From: Nocardia brevicatena NBRC 12119
GTDB taxonomy: Bacteria > Actinomycetota > Actinomycetes > Mycobacteriales > Mycobacteriaceae
Length of the DNA: 64,000 nucleotides
Direction: 5' to 3'
Assembly: GCF_000308495.1 (NCBI RefSeq)
Contig: NZ_BAFU01000015.1
Location: 23,354 to 87,353, forward strand
A program made the position numbers and the translations under genes. The notes under the pieces were generated by a model. The model ran no database searches. It was given only the letters and a program-made list of their open reading frames with translations, and had not been told where the DNA came from. Shown in pieces: positions 18,877 through 28,862 of this stretch (position 1 is its first letter; every line of letters starts with the position of its first letter).

Positions 18877-21800
18877 ATGACGATATGGCCCCTGACCGCC
18901 GGCCAGCAGGAGATCTGGTTGGCGCACGAACTCGATGACACCGGGGCGCGCGCCATAGTCGGTGGGTACGTCCACATCCACGGACGGATCGATCCCGGGA
19001 TATTCGAGCAGGCGGCGCGGATCGTCATCGCCGGCAGCGAAACGCTGCGGGTGCGCATCGACGGGAACGTGCAGACCGTGGAGGAACTGCCCGATTGGCC
19101 GCTGGAGCGTGCCCGCTTCCGCACGGTCGACGAGGCCGAGCGGCGGTTGTACGCCGAACTGAACCGTCCGTTCGATCTCGGTAGCGCGCCGCTGTTCGAG
19201 CAGCGACTGCTGGATGTGGGCGATGCCGGATACCTGTGGTCCGTGAAGGCGCACCATATCGTGCTGGACGGTGCGGCGTTCGTCGCGCTGCTGCGGCGCG
19301 CCGCGGCGGTCTACACCGAGCTGGGCGCCGGACACGAGGTCGCCGGTGGGGTGTTCGACCGGGTGGAGGCCCTGGTCGCCGAGGACAACCGTTACCGTGA
19401 GTCCGAGCGGTTCCGCGCCGACCGCGAGTTCTGGTCGGGCCGGCTGGCGGATATGCCGGAGGCGCCGATGTTCGCCGAAGGACCCGTCCATCCGGGCCCC
19501 ACCACCTATCTCCGCCACACCGGGAACCTCGCGGTATCCGCGTGGCGGGAGTTGCGCGAGCGGGGCGAACGGTGGGGAGCGGGATGGCCCGCGTTGGTGC
19601 TGTCTGCGGCGGCCGCGCTGTTGCACGCCGATACCGGCGCGCGCACGGTCGGGCTGGGGCTGACGGTTCCGGCGAAACGGTCACGCACCGCGCTCGGAAT
19701 GACGGCCAATGTCGTACCGCTGCGTCTCGATGTCGACCCCGCCGATACCGTGCTCGCGCTGGCGCGTGCGGTACGGGCGGAATCGCTGACCGTGCTGCGT
19801 CACCAGCGTTACCGACTGGCCGATATGCTCGCCGACGTCTCCGCGGCCGGCGGTGAGCGCCGCATTGTGGGCCCGGTGGTGAATATCCTGCCCCAGCAGC
19901 GGAATGTGATGTTCGGGCCGTATCCGGCGACCCTGCACGATATGTCGGCCGGACGCACCGACGATTTCACGGTCAGCGTCTACGAGGGCCTGCCGCGGTT
20001 GCGCGTGGCCTTCGACAGCACCACCGCGCGGTTCCGCGAAGCCGATCTCGCGGCCCACCACGACCGGTTCCTCTCGGCGCTGCGGGCGCTGGCGCAGGCG
20101 CCCGACGAGCTGTCCGTGGGCCGGCTGCAGTTCGATATCGCGGCCGACGAGGAACGACCCGATTCGACGGTGTTGTCGCACGGCGCGAAGGCCCCGGCGG
20201 GGACCGCGGTGACGCGGCGGAACTCCCCGGAGGTTGCTTCCGAGGACAGCGAGGCGCAACGGACGCTCGTCTCCTGGTTCGCGCACAGCGTACGCGCGCA
20301 CGGCTCCGAACCGGCGCTCACCCGCGGTGCCGAGACACTGACCTACGCGGAACTCGACGAGAGGTCGGATATGTTGGCCCGGCGGATCGCCGCCGCCGGC
20401 GCGGGGCCGGGCGCATTCGTCGCCATCGCGTTACCGCGGTCGACCGAGCTGGTCGTGGCCGTTGTGGCGGTCCTGAAATCCGGTGCGGCCTATGTCCCCG
20501 TCGATCCGACCAATCCCACCGAACGGATCCGGGCGATCCTCGACGACTGCGCGCCTGCGCTCGTCGTCACCACCTCGGCGGTGACCCTGCCGGCCGTGGC
20601 CGCGCCGGTCCTGGCCGTCGACGAACCGCGCGAGGATGTCTCGGCCGCGCCGGTGCGGTCCCCGCGGCCCGACGATCCCGCCTACGTGATCTACACTTCC
20701 GGATCCACCGGGAAACCCAAGGGCGTTCTCGTCTCGCATGCCAATGTGGTACGGCTGTTCACCCGAACCGAGGAGTGGTTCGGGTTCGGTCCCGCCGATG
20801 TGTGGACACTGTTCCATTCCGTGGCGTTCGACTTCTCGGTGTGGGAGATCTGGGGCGCGCTGCTGTACGGCGGACGACTGGTGGTCGTCGACGCCGACAC
20901 CGCCCGCTCGCCCGCGGACTTCCGGGAACTGCTCGCCGCCGAGGGCGTGACCGTGCTCAACCAGACACCGTCGGCCTTCGGCATGCTGGTCGACGCCGAC
21001 GCGTCCCGACCCGCGTCCGAGCTCGCGGTGCGCTGGGTGATCCTCGGCGGTGAGGTGATCGAACCGCACCGGGTGGCCGCATGGTACGAACGCCACCCGG
21101 ACCGAGCGGTGGTCAATATGTACGGCACCACCGAGACGACGGTGTTCACCACCGGATATGTGGTCGACGCGCGGACGCACGCCAACCTCATCGGCCGGCC
21201 CATTCCCGACCTGAGGGTGTCTCTGCTGGACGCCGCTCTGCGTCCGGTGCCGGCCGGGGTGCCCGGCGAGCTCTATATCGCGGGGCCGGGTGTGGCCGGC
21301 GCCTATCTGCGTCGGCGTGGTCTCACCGCCGCCCGGTTCGTGGCCGATCCCGCCGGTCCGCCGGGGGCGGTCATGTACCGCAGCGGTGATATCGCCCGCC
21401 GGGTCGACGGTGTGCTGGAGTATCTGGGGCGGGCCGATCGGCAGGTGAAGATCCGCGGGTTCCGAATCGAACGCGGCGAGGTGGAGGCCGCACTGCGCGC
21501 ACTGCCCGAGGTGTCCGCGGCCGCCGTCCTGGTCGACGACACACCCCGGCTCGTCGCCTATGTGGTGTCCGAGCTGGACACCGGTGTGATCCGCGACCGG
21601 ATCGCGGCGACACTGCCGGCGCATGCGCTCCCGTCCGCCGTGATCGCCGTCCCGGAGCTGCCGTTGACCGGCAACGGCAAACTCGACGAGCGGCGGCTGC
21701 TCGCCATCCGGCCGGGTGGGGCAGGCGGTGAGTTCGACCGTCCGCGCACCGACCTGGAGACGCGGCTGCATCGGTTGTTCGCCGAGGCGCTCGACCGTGA

Positions 21801-23541
21801 CGACTTCGGCGTCGACGACCGGTTCTTCGCTATCGGCGGGGACAGTATTCTGGCGATCCGCCTGGTCAACCGGGCGCGCGCGGTCGGGTTGGCGATCAGC
21901 GCGAAGGATATCTTCGAATACCAGACGGTGCGCGCGTTGGCCGGGATCGCGGTCCCGGTCTCGGACATGGTCGCGGCGGAGGACCCGTCCGCGGCGTACG
22001 GTGCGATGCCGGCCACGCCGATCATGGAACGGCTCGCCCGGTCGGGCACGATCACCGACGGCTTCGCGCAGTACGCGGTGGTTCGGCTGCCCGCGGCGGT
22101 GACCGAACCGGTACTGCTCGCCGCGTTGCAGACGCTCATCGACCACCATGACGCACTGCGTATGTGCGCCGAATGGACGTCGGGGGACGAATGGCGGGTG
22201 GAGATTCCGGAGCCGGGATGGGTGCGCGCGGAAGATCTGCTGCGCCGAGTCGTGTCCACCGGCAGCGCCGCGCAACGGGATATGGAGCGGCTCGCCACGC
22301 AGCGACGCCTGGTGCCGCGGGACGGCGTGATGGTGCAGGCCGTCCGATTCGCGGGGACGGACGGCGATCTGCTGCTGCTGATGATCCATCACCTGGTCGT
22401 CGACAATGTCTCCTGGCGGATCCTGCTGCCCGATCTGGAACGGGCGATCTCGGGAAGCCACCTCGACCCGGTGCCGACATCACTGCGTACCTGGTCGAAA
22501 AGGCTTGTACAGCAGGGGGTTTCGGAAGAGGAAGCGCGATGGTGGCGCAATGGTGTCGGGTCCGCGGCCACCACCATCGGTCGGCGTCGCCTGGATCCCG
22601 CCCGTGACCGTATGGCGGATGCCGTCGGGCTGACCGACCGGTTGGACCCAAACCTGACCCACACGCTGCTCACTGCGGTGTCGAGCCGGTTCCGCACGGG
22701 TACCACCGAGATCCTGCTCACCGCGCTGTCGGTGGCCCTGGCGCGGTGGCGGGGCGCGGAGCCGGTGCTCGTCGATATCGAGGGGCACGGCCGCGATACC
22801 GTGCCGGATCTGGACACCTCCCGCACCGTCGGCTGGTTCACCGTGATGTACCCGGTGGTGCTCGACGCCGCCGTCACGGACTGGGACGGGATGCTGTCCG
22901 GAGGGCCGGAGCTGGTGCACGCGGTGCGCGCGGTCGAAAAGCGGTTGCGTGCCGTGCCGAACCACGGAATCGGATACGGATTGCTGCGCCGCGCCGAGGC
23001 CGGTGCGGAGCTCGGCCCGGAAGCCCCCATCGGCTTCAACTACCTCGGCCGATTCGATGTGGGCGGCGCGTCGGCGGGACTCGAATCGTTCGGCAGCCCG
23101 ACCGGCCCGGAGGCGGCCTGCGTGCACGAGCTGGACCTCATCGCCTACGTGGACGGCGAGGGAGGGCTGCGCACCCACTGGACCTGGCCCGCCGACCTGT
23201 TCGACCGCGCGGCGGTCACCGAACTCACCGAGCTGTGGGCCGAGGTGTTGTCCGCCTTCGCCCGTCACCACAGCCGTCCCGGCGCGGGCGGATACACCCC
23301 GTCGGACTTCCCGCTGGTACGGATCGACCAAAGGCGATCGACCGGCTCGAACGGCACCACGGCGCGTTCACCGATCTGCTGCCCACCACGCCGATGCAGG
23401 CGGGAATGCTGTTCCACTCGCTCTACGAGACCACCTCCGATCCGTACGCGGTGCAGATCCTGCTCACCCTGCGGGGCGACGTGGATTCGGACCGGCTGCG
23501 CTCCGCCGCGCGCACGGTGCTGCGCCGTCATCCGCAGCTGA
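18877..23541 (+). CDS. NRPS: C-A(Thr)-T-E, 5' part of a frameshifted gene
   Basis: N-terminal part of the second NRPS; GGAGG 7 nt before the ATG at 18877. Condensation domain with '[12 protein letters not shown]' near 126; A domain with '[13 protein letters not shown]', '[13 protein letters not shown]', 'VLNQTPSAF', '[11 protein letters not shown]', '[12 protein letters not shown]'. The hand-aligned pocket is D-F-W-N-I-G-M-V-F-K, one residue off the standard threonine code (D-F-W-N-I-G-M-V-H-K), so threonine or a close analogue is predicted. Carrier 'IGGDSILAI' (Ser about 990), then an epimerization domain ('[11 protein letters not shown]', 'GIGYGLL', 'GFNYLGRFD'), giving D-Thr or D-allo-Thr. 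After '[12 protein letters not shown]' the frame breaks at an A-run (23330-23332); adding one A continues into the next entry. The last 70 residues of this frame are spurious. Confidence 0.88.
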   Translation: MTIWPLTAGQQEIWLAHELDDTGARAIVGGYVHIHGRIDPGIFEQAARIVIAGSETLRVRIDGNVQTVEELPDWPLERARFRTVDEAERRLYAELNRPFDLGSAPLFEQRLLDVGDAGYLWSVKAHHIVLDGAAFVALLRRAAAVYTELGAGHEVAGGVFDRVEALVAEDNRYRESERFRADREFWSGRLADMPEAPMFAEGPVHPGPTTYLRHTGNLAVSAWRELRERGERWGAGWPALVLSAAAALLHADTGARTVGLGLTVPAKRSRTALGMTANVVPLRLDVDPADTVLALARAVRAESLTVLRHQRYRLADMLADVSAAGGERRIVGPVVNILPQQRNVMFGPYPATLHDMSAGRTDDFTVSVYEGLPRLRVAFDSTTARFREADLAAHHDRFLSALRALAQAPDELSVGRLQFDIAADEERPDSTVLSHGAKAPAGTAVTRRNSPEVASEDSEAQRTLVSWFAHSVRAHGSEPALTRGAETLTYAELDERSDMLARRIAAAGAGPGAFVAIALPRSTELVVAVVAVLKSGAAYVPVDPTNPTERIRAILDDCAPALVVTTSAVTLPAVAAPVLAVDEPREDVSAAPVRSPRPDDPAYVIYTSGSTGKPKGVLVSHANVVRLFTRTEEWFGFGPADVWTLFHSVAFDFSVWEIWGALLYGGRLVVVDADTARSPADFRELLAAEGVTVLNQTPSAFGMLVDADASRPASELAVRWVILGGEVIEPHRVAAWYERHPDRAVVNMYGTTETTVFTTGYVVDARTHANLIGRPIPDLRVSLLDAALRPVPAGVPGELYIAGPGVAGAYLRRRGLTAARFVADPAGPPGAVMYRSGDIARRVDGVLEYLGRADRQVKIRGFRIERGEVEAALRALPEVSAAAVLVDDTPRLVAYVVSELDTGVIRDRIAATLPAHALPSAVIAVPELPLTGNGKLDERRLLAIRPGGAGGEFDRPRTDLETRLHRLFAEALDRDDFGVDDRFFAIGGDSILAIRLVNRARAVGLAISAKDIFEYQTVRALAGIAVPVSDMVAAEDPSAAYGAMPATPIMERLARSGTITDGFAQYAVVRLPAAVTEPVLLAALQTLIDHHDALRMCAEWTSGDEWRVEIPEPGWVRAEDLLRRVVSTGSAAQRDMERLATQRRLVPRDGVMVQAVRFAGTDGDLLLLMIHHLVVDNVSWRILLPDLERAISGSHLDPVPTSLRTWSKRLVQQGVSEEEARWWRNGVGSAATTIGRRRLDPARDRMADAVGLTDRLDPNLTHTLLTAVSSRFRTGTTEILLTALSVALARWRGAEPVLVDIEGHGRDTVPDLDTSRTVGWFTVMYPVVLDAAVTDWDGMLSGGPELVHAVRAVEKRLRAVPNHGIGYGLLRRAEAGAELGPEAPIGFNYLGRFDVGGASAGLESFGSPTGPEAACVHELDLIAYVDGEGGLRTHWTWPADLFDRAAVTELTELWAEVLSAFARHHSRPGAGGYTPSDFPLVRIDQRRSTGSNGTTARSPICCPPRRCRRECCSTRSTRPPPIRTRCRSCSPCGATWIRTGCAPPRARCCAVIRS

Positions 23542-23954
23542 CCGGCGCTTTCGTGGTACGTGGAGTCGAACGGCCGATACTCATGCTGCCGGTCGACCTG
23601 CAGCTGCCGGTGCGCATGGTCGAGGCCGCCGGCCCCGCGGCGGACGAGACGGTGGAGCGGTTGGCCCGGGAGGATCTGCGGGCGCTCGATCCCGAGGTCG
23701 CCCCGGTCTTCCGGATCGCTCTCGTCCACACCGGGCCGCGGCAGTGGCGGCTCGTGTTCTCGTTCCACCATGCGCTGCTCGACGGGTGGTCGACCGCCCT
23801 CTTCCTGCGTGAGCTGTTCCAGAGCTATCACGGGGTCGAACTCGAACCCGCGCCGTCGTATCGGACCGTGCTCGAACGATTCGCGGCCGAGAACCACGAG
23901 GAGGCGCGTCGGGCATGGCCGAGGAGCTTCGTGGCATCGAACCCACCCGGATAG
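23333..23954 (+). pseudogene. NRPS condensation-domain N-lobe, frame-orphaned middle segment
   Basis: This stretch encodes the N-terminal lobe of a condensation domain in a frame shared with neither the upstream nor the downstream NRPS part: '[17 protein letters not shown]', '[15 protein letters not shown]', 'FSFHHALLDGWSTALF' with an intact HHxxxDG, to 'FAAENHEEARRAW'. It has no start codon of its own that makes sense. It belongs between the epimerization domain of the previous entry (shift at about 23330, one base short) and the C lobe of the next entry (shift at the GG at 23917-23918, one base short). With both bases restored, 18877-27799 is one gene of 2975 codons. It is therefore a piece of a broken or mis-sequenced NRPS gene, not an independent gene. 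Confidence 0.75.
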
Positions 23955-26900
23955 GCCGCGCGGGGACGGACGGCCCGGCCGAGCTGCACACGTTCTCGCT
24001 CGACCCCGCGGTGTCCGCGGCGCTCGCCGAAACGGCGGCGGCGCACGGGTTGACGCTCAATTCCCTGGTGCAGGCGGTCTGGGCGCCGGCGCTCGGGCAC
24101 CTCACCGGCAGCGGTGAGGTGGTGTTCGGGGTGACCGTCGCGGGGCGCGACACCGGTATCGACACCGAACAACTGGTCGGGATGCTCATGAACACGGTTC
24201 CGCTGCGGGTCCGGGTGGATCAGGGGATATCGGCGGTCGAACTGGCCACGCGCATACAGTCCCGGCGATCGACGCTGCTCGAACACGATCACCTCGGACT
24301 CGGCGATATCCTCGCCGCCGCCGGGGAGGTCGGCGAACTGTTCGATACGGCGCTGATCTTCGAGAACTTTCCGCTCGATATGGCGGCCTTCGCCGATCCG
24401 GCAGCCGAGTTGTCGGTGGTCGCTGCCGAGTATCGCGACCGCACCCACTATCCGCTGGCGGTCACCGTGTTCCCCGGGCCGGTGCTGAGTTTCCGCTTGG
24501 GTATCCGCCCGGGACAGCCGAACCGGTTCGGGACGGTCGACGACATATGGTCGGTGATATCCGGCCTGTGCGCTGCCGTCGCGAACCGGCCGCACGACCC
24601 GGTGGGGCGGATTCGGCTGCCGGCGCCGGAGGTGCTCGGGTGGGGTTCGGGCGCGTCCGTGGAGATCGCGGACCGAACGGTGGTCGAGGTTTTCGAGGCG
24701 ACAGCGGCCGAGTACGGTGCGCGGACCGCGCTGTGGTGCGCGGGAACCGTGCTCACCTACGGCGAATTGAACGCCCGCGCCAACCGTCTGGCCCGGCGAC
24801 TGGCCCACCGGGGGGTAGGCGCCGACACCCCGGTCGGGATCGCGCTGCCGCGCTCACCCGAACTGGTGGTCGCCTTCCTCGCGGTATTGAAACTGGGCGC
24901 GGTATGCCTGCCCATCCACGACGGTTACCCACCCGAACGTGTCGAATGGCTGCTGCGCCATACCGGAGCCGCGCTGATCCTGCGCGATCTCGGCGCGGAC
25001 GAGAGCGCCGCGGCGGGGCTGCCCGAGACGAACCTCGGGACGGTCGTGGCCCCCGACGCGCCGGCCTGGCTGATGTTCACCTCGGGATCGACCGGGGCCC
25101 CCAAGGGGGTGCGGATCACGCACCGGAACATCGTGGCCCGCGCACTCGACCGGATCGGTCGCGGCGACGAACATCGGCGTCTGCTCCTGCACTCCCCCTA
25201 CACCTGGGACATGGTCGTCTACGAACTGTGGATGCCGCTGTTGACCGGACGCAGCGTGGCGATCGCACCGCCCGGCCCCTTGGCCGCGGACGACTACCGC
25301 AACGTGCTCGACCGCGGTTCGGTCACCTCGCTCCTGGTCTCGGCCGGGCTGTTCCAGGTGCTCGCCGAGGCCATTCCCGCGGACCTGGCCCGCGTGGAAC
25401 ATATCGCGACCACCGGTGATGTGCCGGCGCCGGCGGCGGTCGCCCGGGTCCGCGCCGCCCGCCCGGAGGTGGCGGTGACGAACCTGTACGGCCCGGTGGA
25501 GGCCACCGCGTTCGCGCTCGCGCACCGGATTCCGCACGAACCCGTCGACGACCGGCCGGTGCCGATCGGAGTCCCGGTCGACAACACCGGGGTAGCCGTG
25601 TTCGATACCGCACTGCGGCCGGTTCCGGTCGAGGTGGCGGGGGAGCTATACCTGTCCGGGGCGGGGGTGGCGGGTGGCTATCTGCGGCAACCCGGGCTCA
25701 GCGCGGCGCGGTTCGTCGCGGACCCGCACGGCCGGCCCGGCGCCCTGATGTACCGCACCGGGGATCTCGGCCGCTGGGACCGGGACGGTCGGCTGCATTT
25801 CCTCGGACGGGTCGACCGGCAGCAGAAGATCAACGGTTTCCGGGTCGAGCCGGGCGAGGTGGAGGCCGCCATTCGGCGTGAAGCCGGTATCGCCGCGGCC
25901 GTTGTCACGGCACGGCAGGCGAAAACCGGGAAATCGCTGGTCGCGTATGTGGTGGGGCGGGACCGGCCGGTCGATCCGGTCGGATTGCGCGCCCGGTTGG
26001 CCGAGACGCTGCCGTCCTACCTGGTACCGGCCGTGGTCGTGCCGCTCGACGAGCTGCCGCTCACCTCGAACGGGAAGATCGATATCGCGGCCCTGCCACG
26101 CCCGGAACACACGTCGTCGGGTGCGGCGGGAACGCAGCGGCAACAGATCCTGGCGAGCGTTGTCGCCGGTGTGCTCGGTGTCGACGAGATCGGGGTGGAC
26201 GACGATTTCTTCGCCCTGGGTGGTAACTCGCTTTCGGCGATCCGGTTGGTCGACGCGGTGAACACCACCTTCGAGGCCGGGATAACGCTGCGCGATCTGT
26301 TCGAGACCCCCACCGTGGCCGGTCTGGACCAGCGGCTCGACACGGCCGATCCGGCTCGCCGCCGGCCGGCGCTCGTCCCGCGCCGGCATACCGGGCCGGT
26401 TCCGCTGACGCCCGCGCAGCAGCGGCTGTGGACCCTCAACTACCTGGCCGGCGGGCAGGCGGAGTATCTGATGTCGCAGGCCGTCGAGATCGACGGCCGG
26501 TTGGATGTGGGGGCGCTGCGCGCGGCCGTCACGGACGTGATCGCGCGACACGAGATCTTGCGGACCGTACTGCCCTACGCCGGCAACGCGCCGGTGCCCG
26601 CCCCGACAGCCGAGGGCGGCGAAACCGGGGCGGAAGCGTTCGGGATGGACACCTGTTTCCGTGTGGACGACTGCGCCGCGGAGAATCTCGACGCGGTACT
26701 CACCGCCGAACTCGGCCGCGGTTTCGACGTCCGGGCCCAGCCGCCGTTGCGCACCAGGCTGTTCCGGCTCACCGAGACGCGATATGTGTTCCTGTTCGTC
26801 CTGCGCCACATCGCCGGCGACGTCGAATCCCTGGTGCGGTTGTCGCACGAACTCGTCCTCGCCTATACGGCCCGCACCGCCGGCCGGGCACCGGAATGGC

Positions 26901-27799
26901 CCTCGCCCGCCGTGCAATTCGCCGACTACACCCTGTGGCTGCGGGAGCTGATGGGCGAGGAATCGGATCCAGCGGCCCGCGCCGCGGCCCAGGCACGCTA
27001 CTGGCTGACCGAACTCGCCGGGCTGCCCGGATCGCCGGTACTGCCCACCGACCACCCCCGAACGGAACGAGTCGACAATCGCGCCGGGGCGGTGCCGCTG
27101 TCGCTCGACGCGGACTCCCATCGGGCGATCGCGCGGACTGCCCGGGAGTGCTCGGCCAGCACCTATCTGATCCTGCACACCGCTCTCGTCTGCGTCCTGG
27201 CCGAATTCGGCGCGGGCCACGATATCCCGGTCGGTGTCGCGGTGAGCGGTCGCGACACCGACGCACTCGACCAGTTGGTCGGTTGCGCCGTGCACACCGT
27301 GGTGCTGCGGGCGAACACCTCCGGCAGACCCACCTACCGGCAGCTGGTGGGACAGCTGCGCGACCGGCTACTCGGCGCCACCGAGCACAAGGAATTCCCC
27401 TTCGACCGACTGGTGGCCCTGGTGAACCCGCCGCGTTCGCGCCACCACTATCCGCTGTTCCAGGTCGCGACCACGTTCTACCGCGATATCGTGGCGGACC
27501 GCCCCTTCGGCGACGCGACGGCCCGCCTGCTGCCGCTGCCGCCGCAACGTACGGAGTTCGACCTGCTGCTCCAACTGCGTGACGGATACATCCCCGGCCA
27601 GGGGCCGGCCGGTATCGGCGGCGAGCTGATCTACGCGGCGGAACTGTTCGAGCGGTCGACGATCGAGAAGTTCGCCGACCGGATGTGGGAGACGCTGGCG
27701 ACGATATGCGCCGATATCGACGCCCCGATCCTCACGTCCGGCTCGGACGGCGCGGTGCCCGTGCCGGTGCCCGACGGTGCCCTCAGCGAACGCCCATAG
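23915..27799 (+). CDS. NRPS 3' part: C lobe-A-T-terminal C
   Basis: Third part of the NRPS gene that begins at 18877. It opens with the C-terminal lobe of the condensation domain ('LNSLVQAVWAPALGHL', 'VGMLMNTVPLRVRVD'). The A domain has 'MFTSGSTGAPKGVRI', 'YTWDMVVYELWMPLL', 'NLYGPVEATAF', 'YRTGDLGRW', 'TSNGKIDIAALP'. Hand-aligned pocket: D-M-Y-L-A-T-L-A-F-K, no confident match. Carrier 'ALGGNSLSAIRL'. The protein ends with another condensation-like domain whose motif is 'LRHIAGDVESL' in place of HHxxxDG (first His to Arg, Gly to Val; second His and Asp kept). No thioesterase or reductase follows, so this terminal C-like domain is the candidate for product release or for docking of a partner enzyme. 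The ATG at 23915 is inside the domain and is unlikely to be a true start. Confidence 0.85.
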   Translation: MAEELRGIEPTRIGRAGTDGPAELHTFSLDPAVSAALAETAAAHGLTLNSLVQAVWAPALGHLTGSGEVVFGVTVAGRDTGIDTEQLVGMLMNTVPLRVRVDQGISAVELATRIQSRRSTLLEHDHLGLGDILAAAGEVGELFDTALIFENFPLDMAAFADPAAELSVVAAEYRDRTHYPLAVTVFPGPVLSFRLGIRPGQPNRFGTVDDIWSVISGLCAAVANRPHDPVGRIRLPAPEVLGWGSGASVEIADRTVVEVFEATAAEYGARTALWCAGTVLTYGELNARANRLARRLAHRGVGADTPVGIALPRSPELVVAFLAVLKLGAVCLPIHDGYPPERVEWLLRHTGAALILRDLGADESAAAGLPETNLGTVVAPDAPAWLMFTSGSTGAPKGVRITHRNIVARALDRIGRGDEHRRLLLHSPYTWDMVVYELWMPLLTGRSVAIAPPGPLAADDYRNVLDRGSVTSLLVSAGLFQVLAEAIPADLARVEHIATTGDVPAPAAVARVRAARPEVAVTNLYGPVEATAFALAHRIPHEPVDDRPVPIGVPVDNTGVAVFDTALRPVPVEVAGELYLSGAGVAGGYLRQPGLSAARFVADPHGRPGALMYRTGDLGRWDRDGRLHFLGRVDRQQKINGFRVEPGEVEAAIRREAGIAAAVVTARQAKTGKSLVAYVVGRDRPVDPVGLRARLAETLPSYLVPAVVVPLDELPLTSNGKIDIAALPRPEHTSSGAAGTQRQQILASVVAGVLGVDEIGVDDDFFALGGNSLSAIRLVDAVNTTFEAGITLRDLFETPTVAGLDQRLDTADPARRRPALVPRRHTGPVPLTPAQQRLWTLNYLAGGQAEYLMSQAVEIDGRLDVGALRAAVTDVIARHEILRTVLPYAGNAPVPAPTAEGGETGAEAFGMDTCFRVDDCAAENLDAVLTAELGRGFDVRAQPPLRTRLFRLTETRYVFLFVLRHIAGDVESLVRLSHELVLAYTARTAGRAPEWPSPAVQFADYTLWLRELMGEESDPAARAAAQARYWLTELAGLPGSPVLPTDHPRTERVDNRAGAVPLSLDADSHRAIARTARECSASTYLILHTALVCVLAEFGAGHDIPVGVAVSGRDTDALDQLVGCAVHTVVLRANTSGRPTYRQLVGQLRDRLLGATEHKEFPFDRLVALVNPPRSRHHYPLFQVATTFYRDIVADRPFGDATARLLPLPPQRTEFDLLLQLRDGYIPGQGPAGIGGELIYAAELFERSTIEKFADRMWETLATICADIDAPILTSGSDGAVPVPVPDGALSERP

Positions 27800-28040
27800 C
27801 CCGGTCGAGGTCGGCGACGGTGGTGGCGGCCCAGTCCGCGACGGTGGAGGTGTAGCCGTCCACACCCGAGGCGGTGACGTCGCGAGCGGTCATCGTCCAG
27901 GTGGTCGGCCGGCGCGCGTCGACGTGGGTGCGGTCGCCGGCCGGCGCCTTGCGCCCGACCTTCGTACCGCGGATGTGCCGGCGCATCTCCTCACGCAGGT
28001 CCCGGATCGGCTCGGCATGCTCGAACCCCGGGACCACCAC
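27783..28040 (-). CDS. Small hypothetical protein or fragment
   Basis: An 85-residue open frame facing the NRPS gene, overlapping its 3' end by 17 bp. I do not recognise a family. It begins 'MVVPGFEHAEPIRDLRE' and ends 'TVADWAATTVADLDRAMGVR'. The composition is plausible for a protein but the shortness, the lack of a clear ribosome site and the neighbouring gene remnant (28088-28675) suggest a C-terminal fragment left at the edge of the cluster. Confidence 0.35.
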   Translation of the reverse strand: MVVPGFEHAEPIRDLREEMRRHIRGTKVGRKAPAGDRTHVDARRPTTWTMTARDVTASGVDGYTSTVADWAATTVADLDRAMGVR

Positions 28041-28087
28041 GGCGGTAGAAGAATGCCGAAGCGGCGAGGGGAAATGATTACACGGCG

Positions 28088-28675
28088 TTATGTCGTATAC
28101 GGGTCGATGCCGAGACTGTGCGAAAGTGTTCCGAGGCGACTGCCGATCGCGTCGCGGTGGGCTCGACGAACAAGCGCGGCAACGGAATCGAGTACCACTC
28201 GGTCCATTCGTGTGCGCTGTGGGTCGACCATCTCGGCCTCGGAGAATGCCCGTACCGCGTCCGCGTCGTTACCGGTGCTCGTCAGTGAGTGTCCGAAGTC
28301 GATCCAGAAGTAGACGACGCGATTCGGAGCACGTACCGGTCTCGGGTCGACGGAGCGGGCCACGTTGACGGCCTCTTCACTGTCACCGAGCTCGGCGGCA
28401 ATCGATACATGCCATATGGACGCGCTGGTCGGTCCGAACCACAGCAGGCCAAAACCGCCGTCATCGGTTTCACCGAGTGTCCGTGCCTCCGAATACGCCT
28501 CGTTCAGCAGATCGAACGCGCTGCTCGACTGTCCGGCCACCGCGTGGGCGATCGCGCCCCGGCACAGCAGGTTCCCGTAGGCCTGTCGGACCCGTACATC
28601 CCGGGTCCAGGGCTGCATTTCGGCCGCTGTTCGCGTGGCCAGCCGTGCGGCCAGAGCGGCATTTTCCGGCGGCAT
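28088..28675 (-). pseudogene. C-terminal remnant of an XRE/TPR-type regulator
   Basis: About 195-215 residues that look like the helical TPR-like C-terminal half of the large actinobacterial XRE-HTH regulators: 'DDGGFGLLWFGPTSASIWHVSIAAELGDS', split here for length, is the conserved W-F-G-P-S-N-x-x-I-W-x-V-S segment, followed by 'WIDFGHSLTSTGNDADAV' and 'MVDPQRTRMDRVV'. Full-length members are around 400 residues with an N-terminal helix-turn-helix; here the frame closes at a TAG near 28738 and no HTH is visible upstream. I call it a truncated regulator gene at the right flank of the biosynthetic cluster. Confidence 0.6.
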
Positions 28676-28862
28676 CGCGTTGAGCAGAGATATCTCCGCC
28701 AGAACCTTCTGACTGATCCCACCCCGACGCCTCCGCTAGTACCGGATGCGCTCTCCGGTCGTTTGCATTCTCCGAGCGTAGGTCGTTCTGGAAGTACGCA
28801 CCAGACCGCTGTAGCGGAACGCAGTGGAGCGCTGGGATTACCGATACCCCGGTCGGGAACAG

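Noticed and set aside
20431-22461. 676-residue minus-strand open frame opposite the NRPS
   Set aside because: Composition (His, Gln, Arg, Gly) is typical of the antisense of GC-rich NRPS DNA and no domain is seen.
25646-27295. 549-residue minus-strand open frame opposite the NRPS
   Set aside because: Same reason: antisense shadow of the A, T and terminal C domains.
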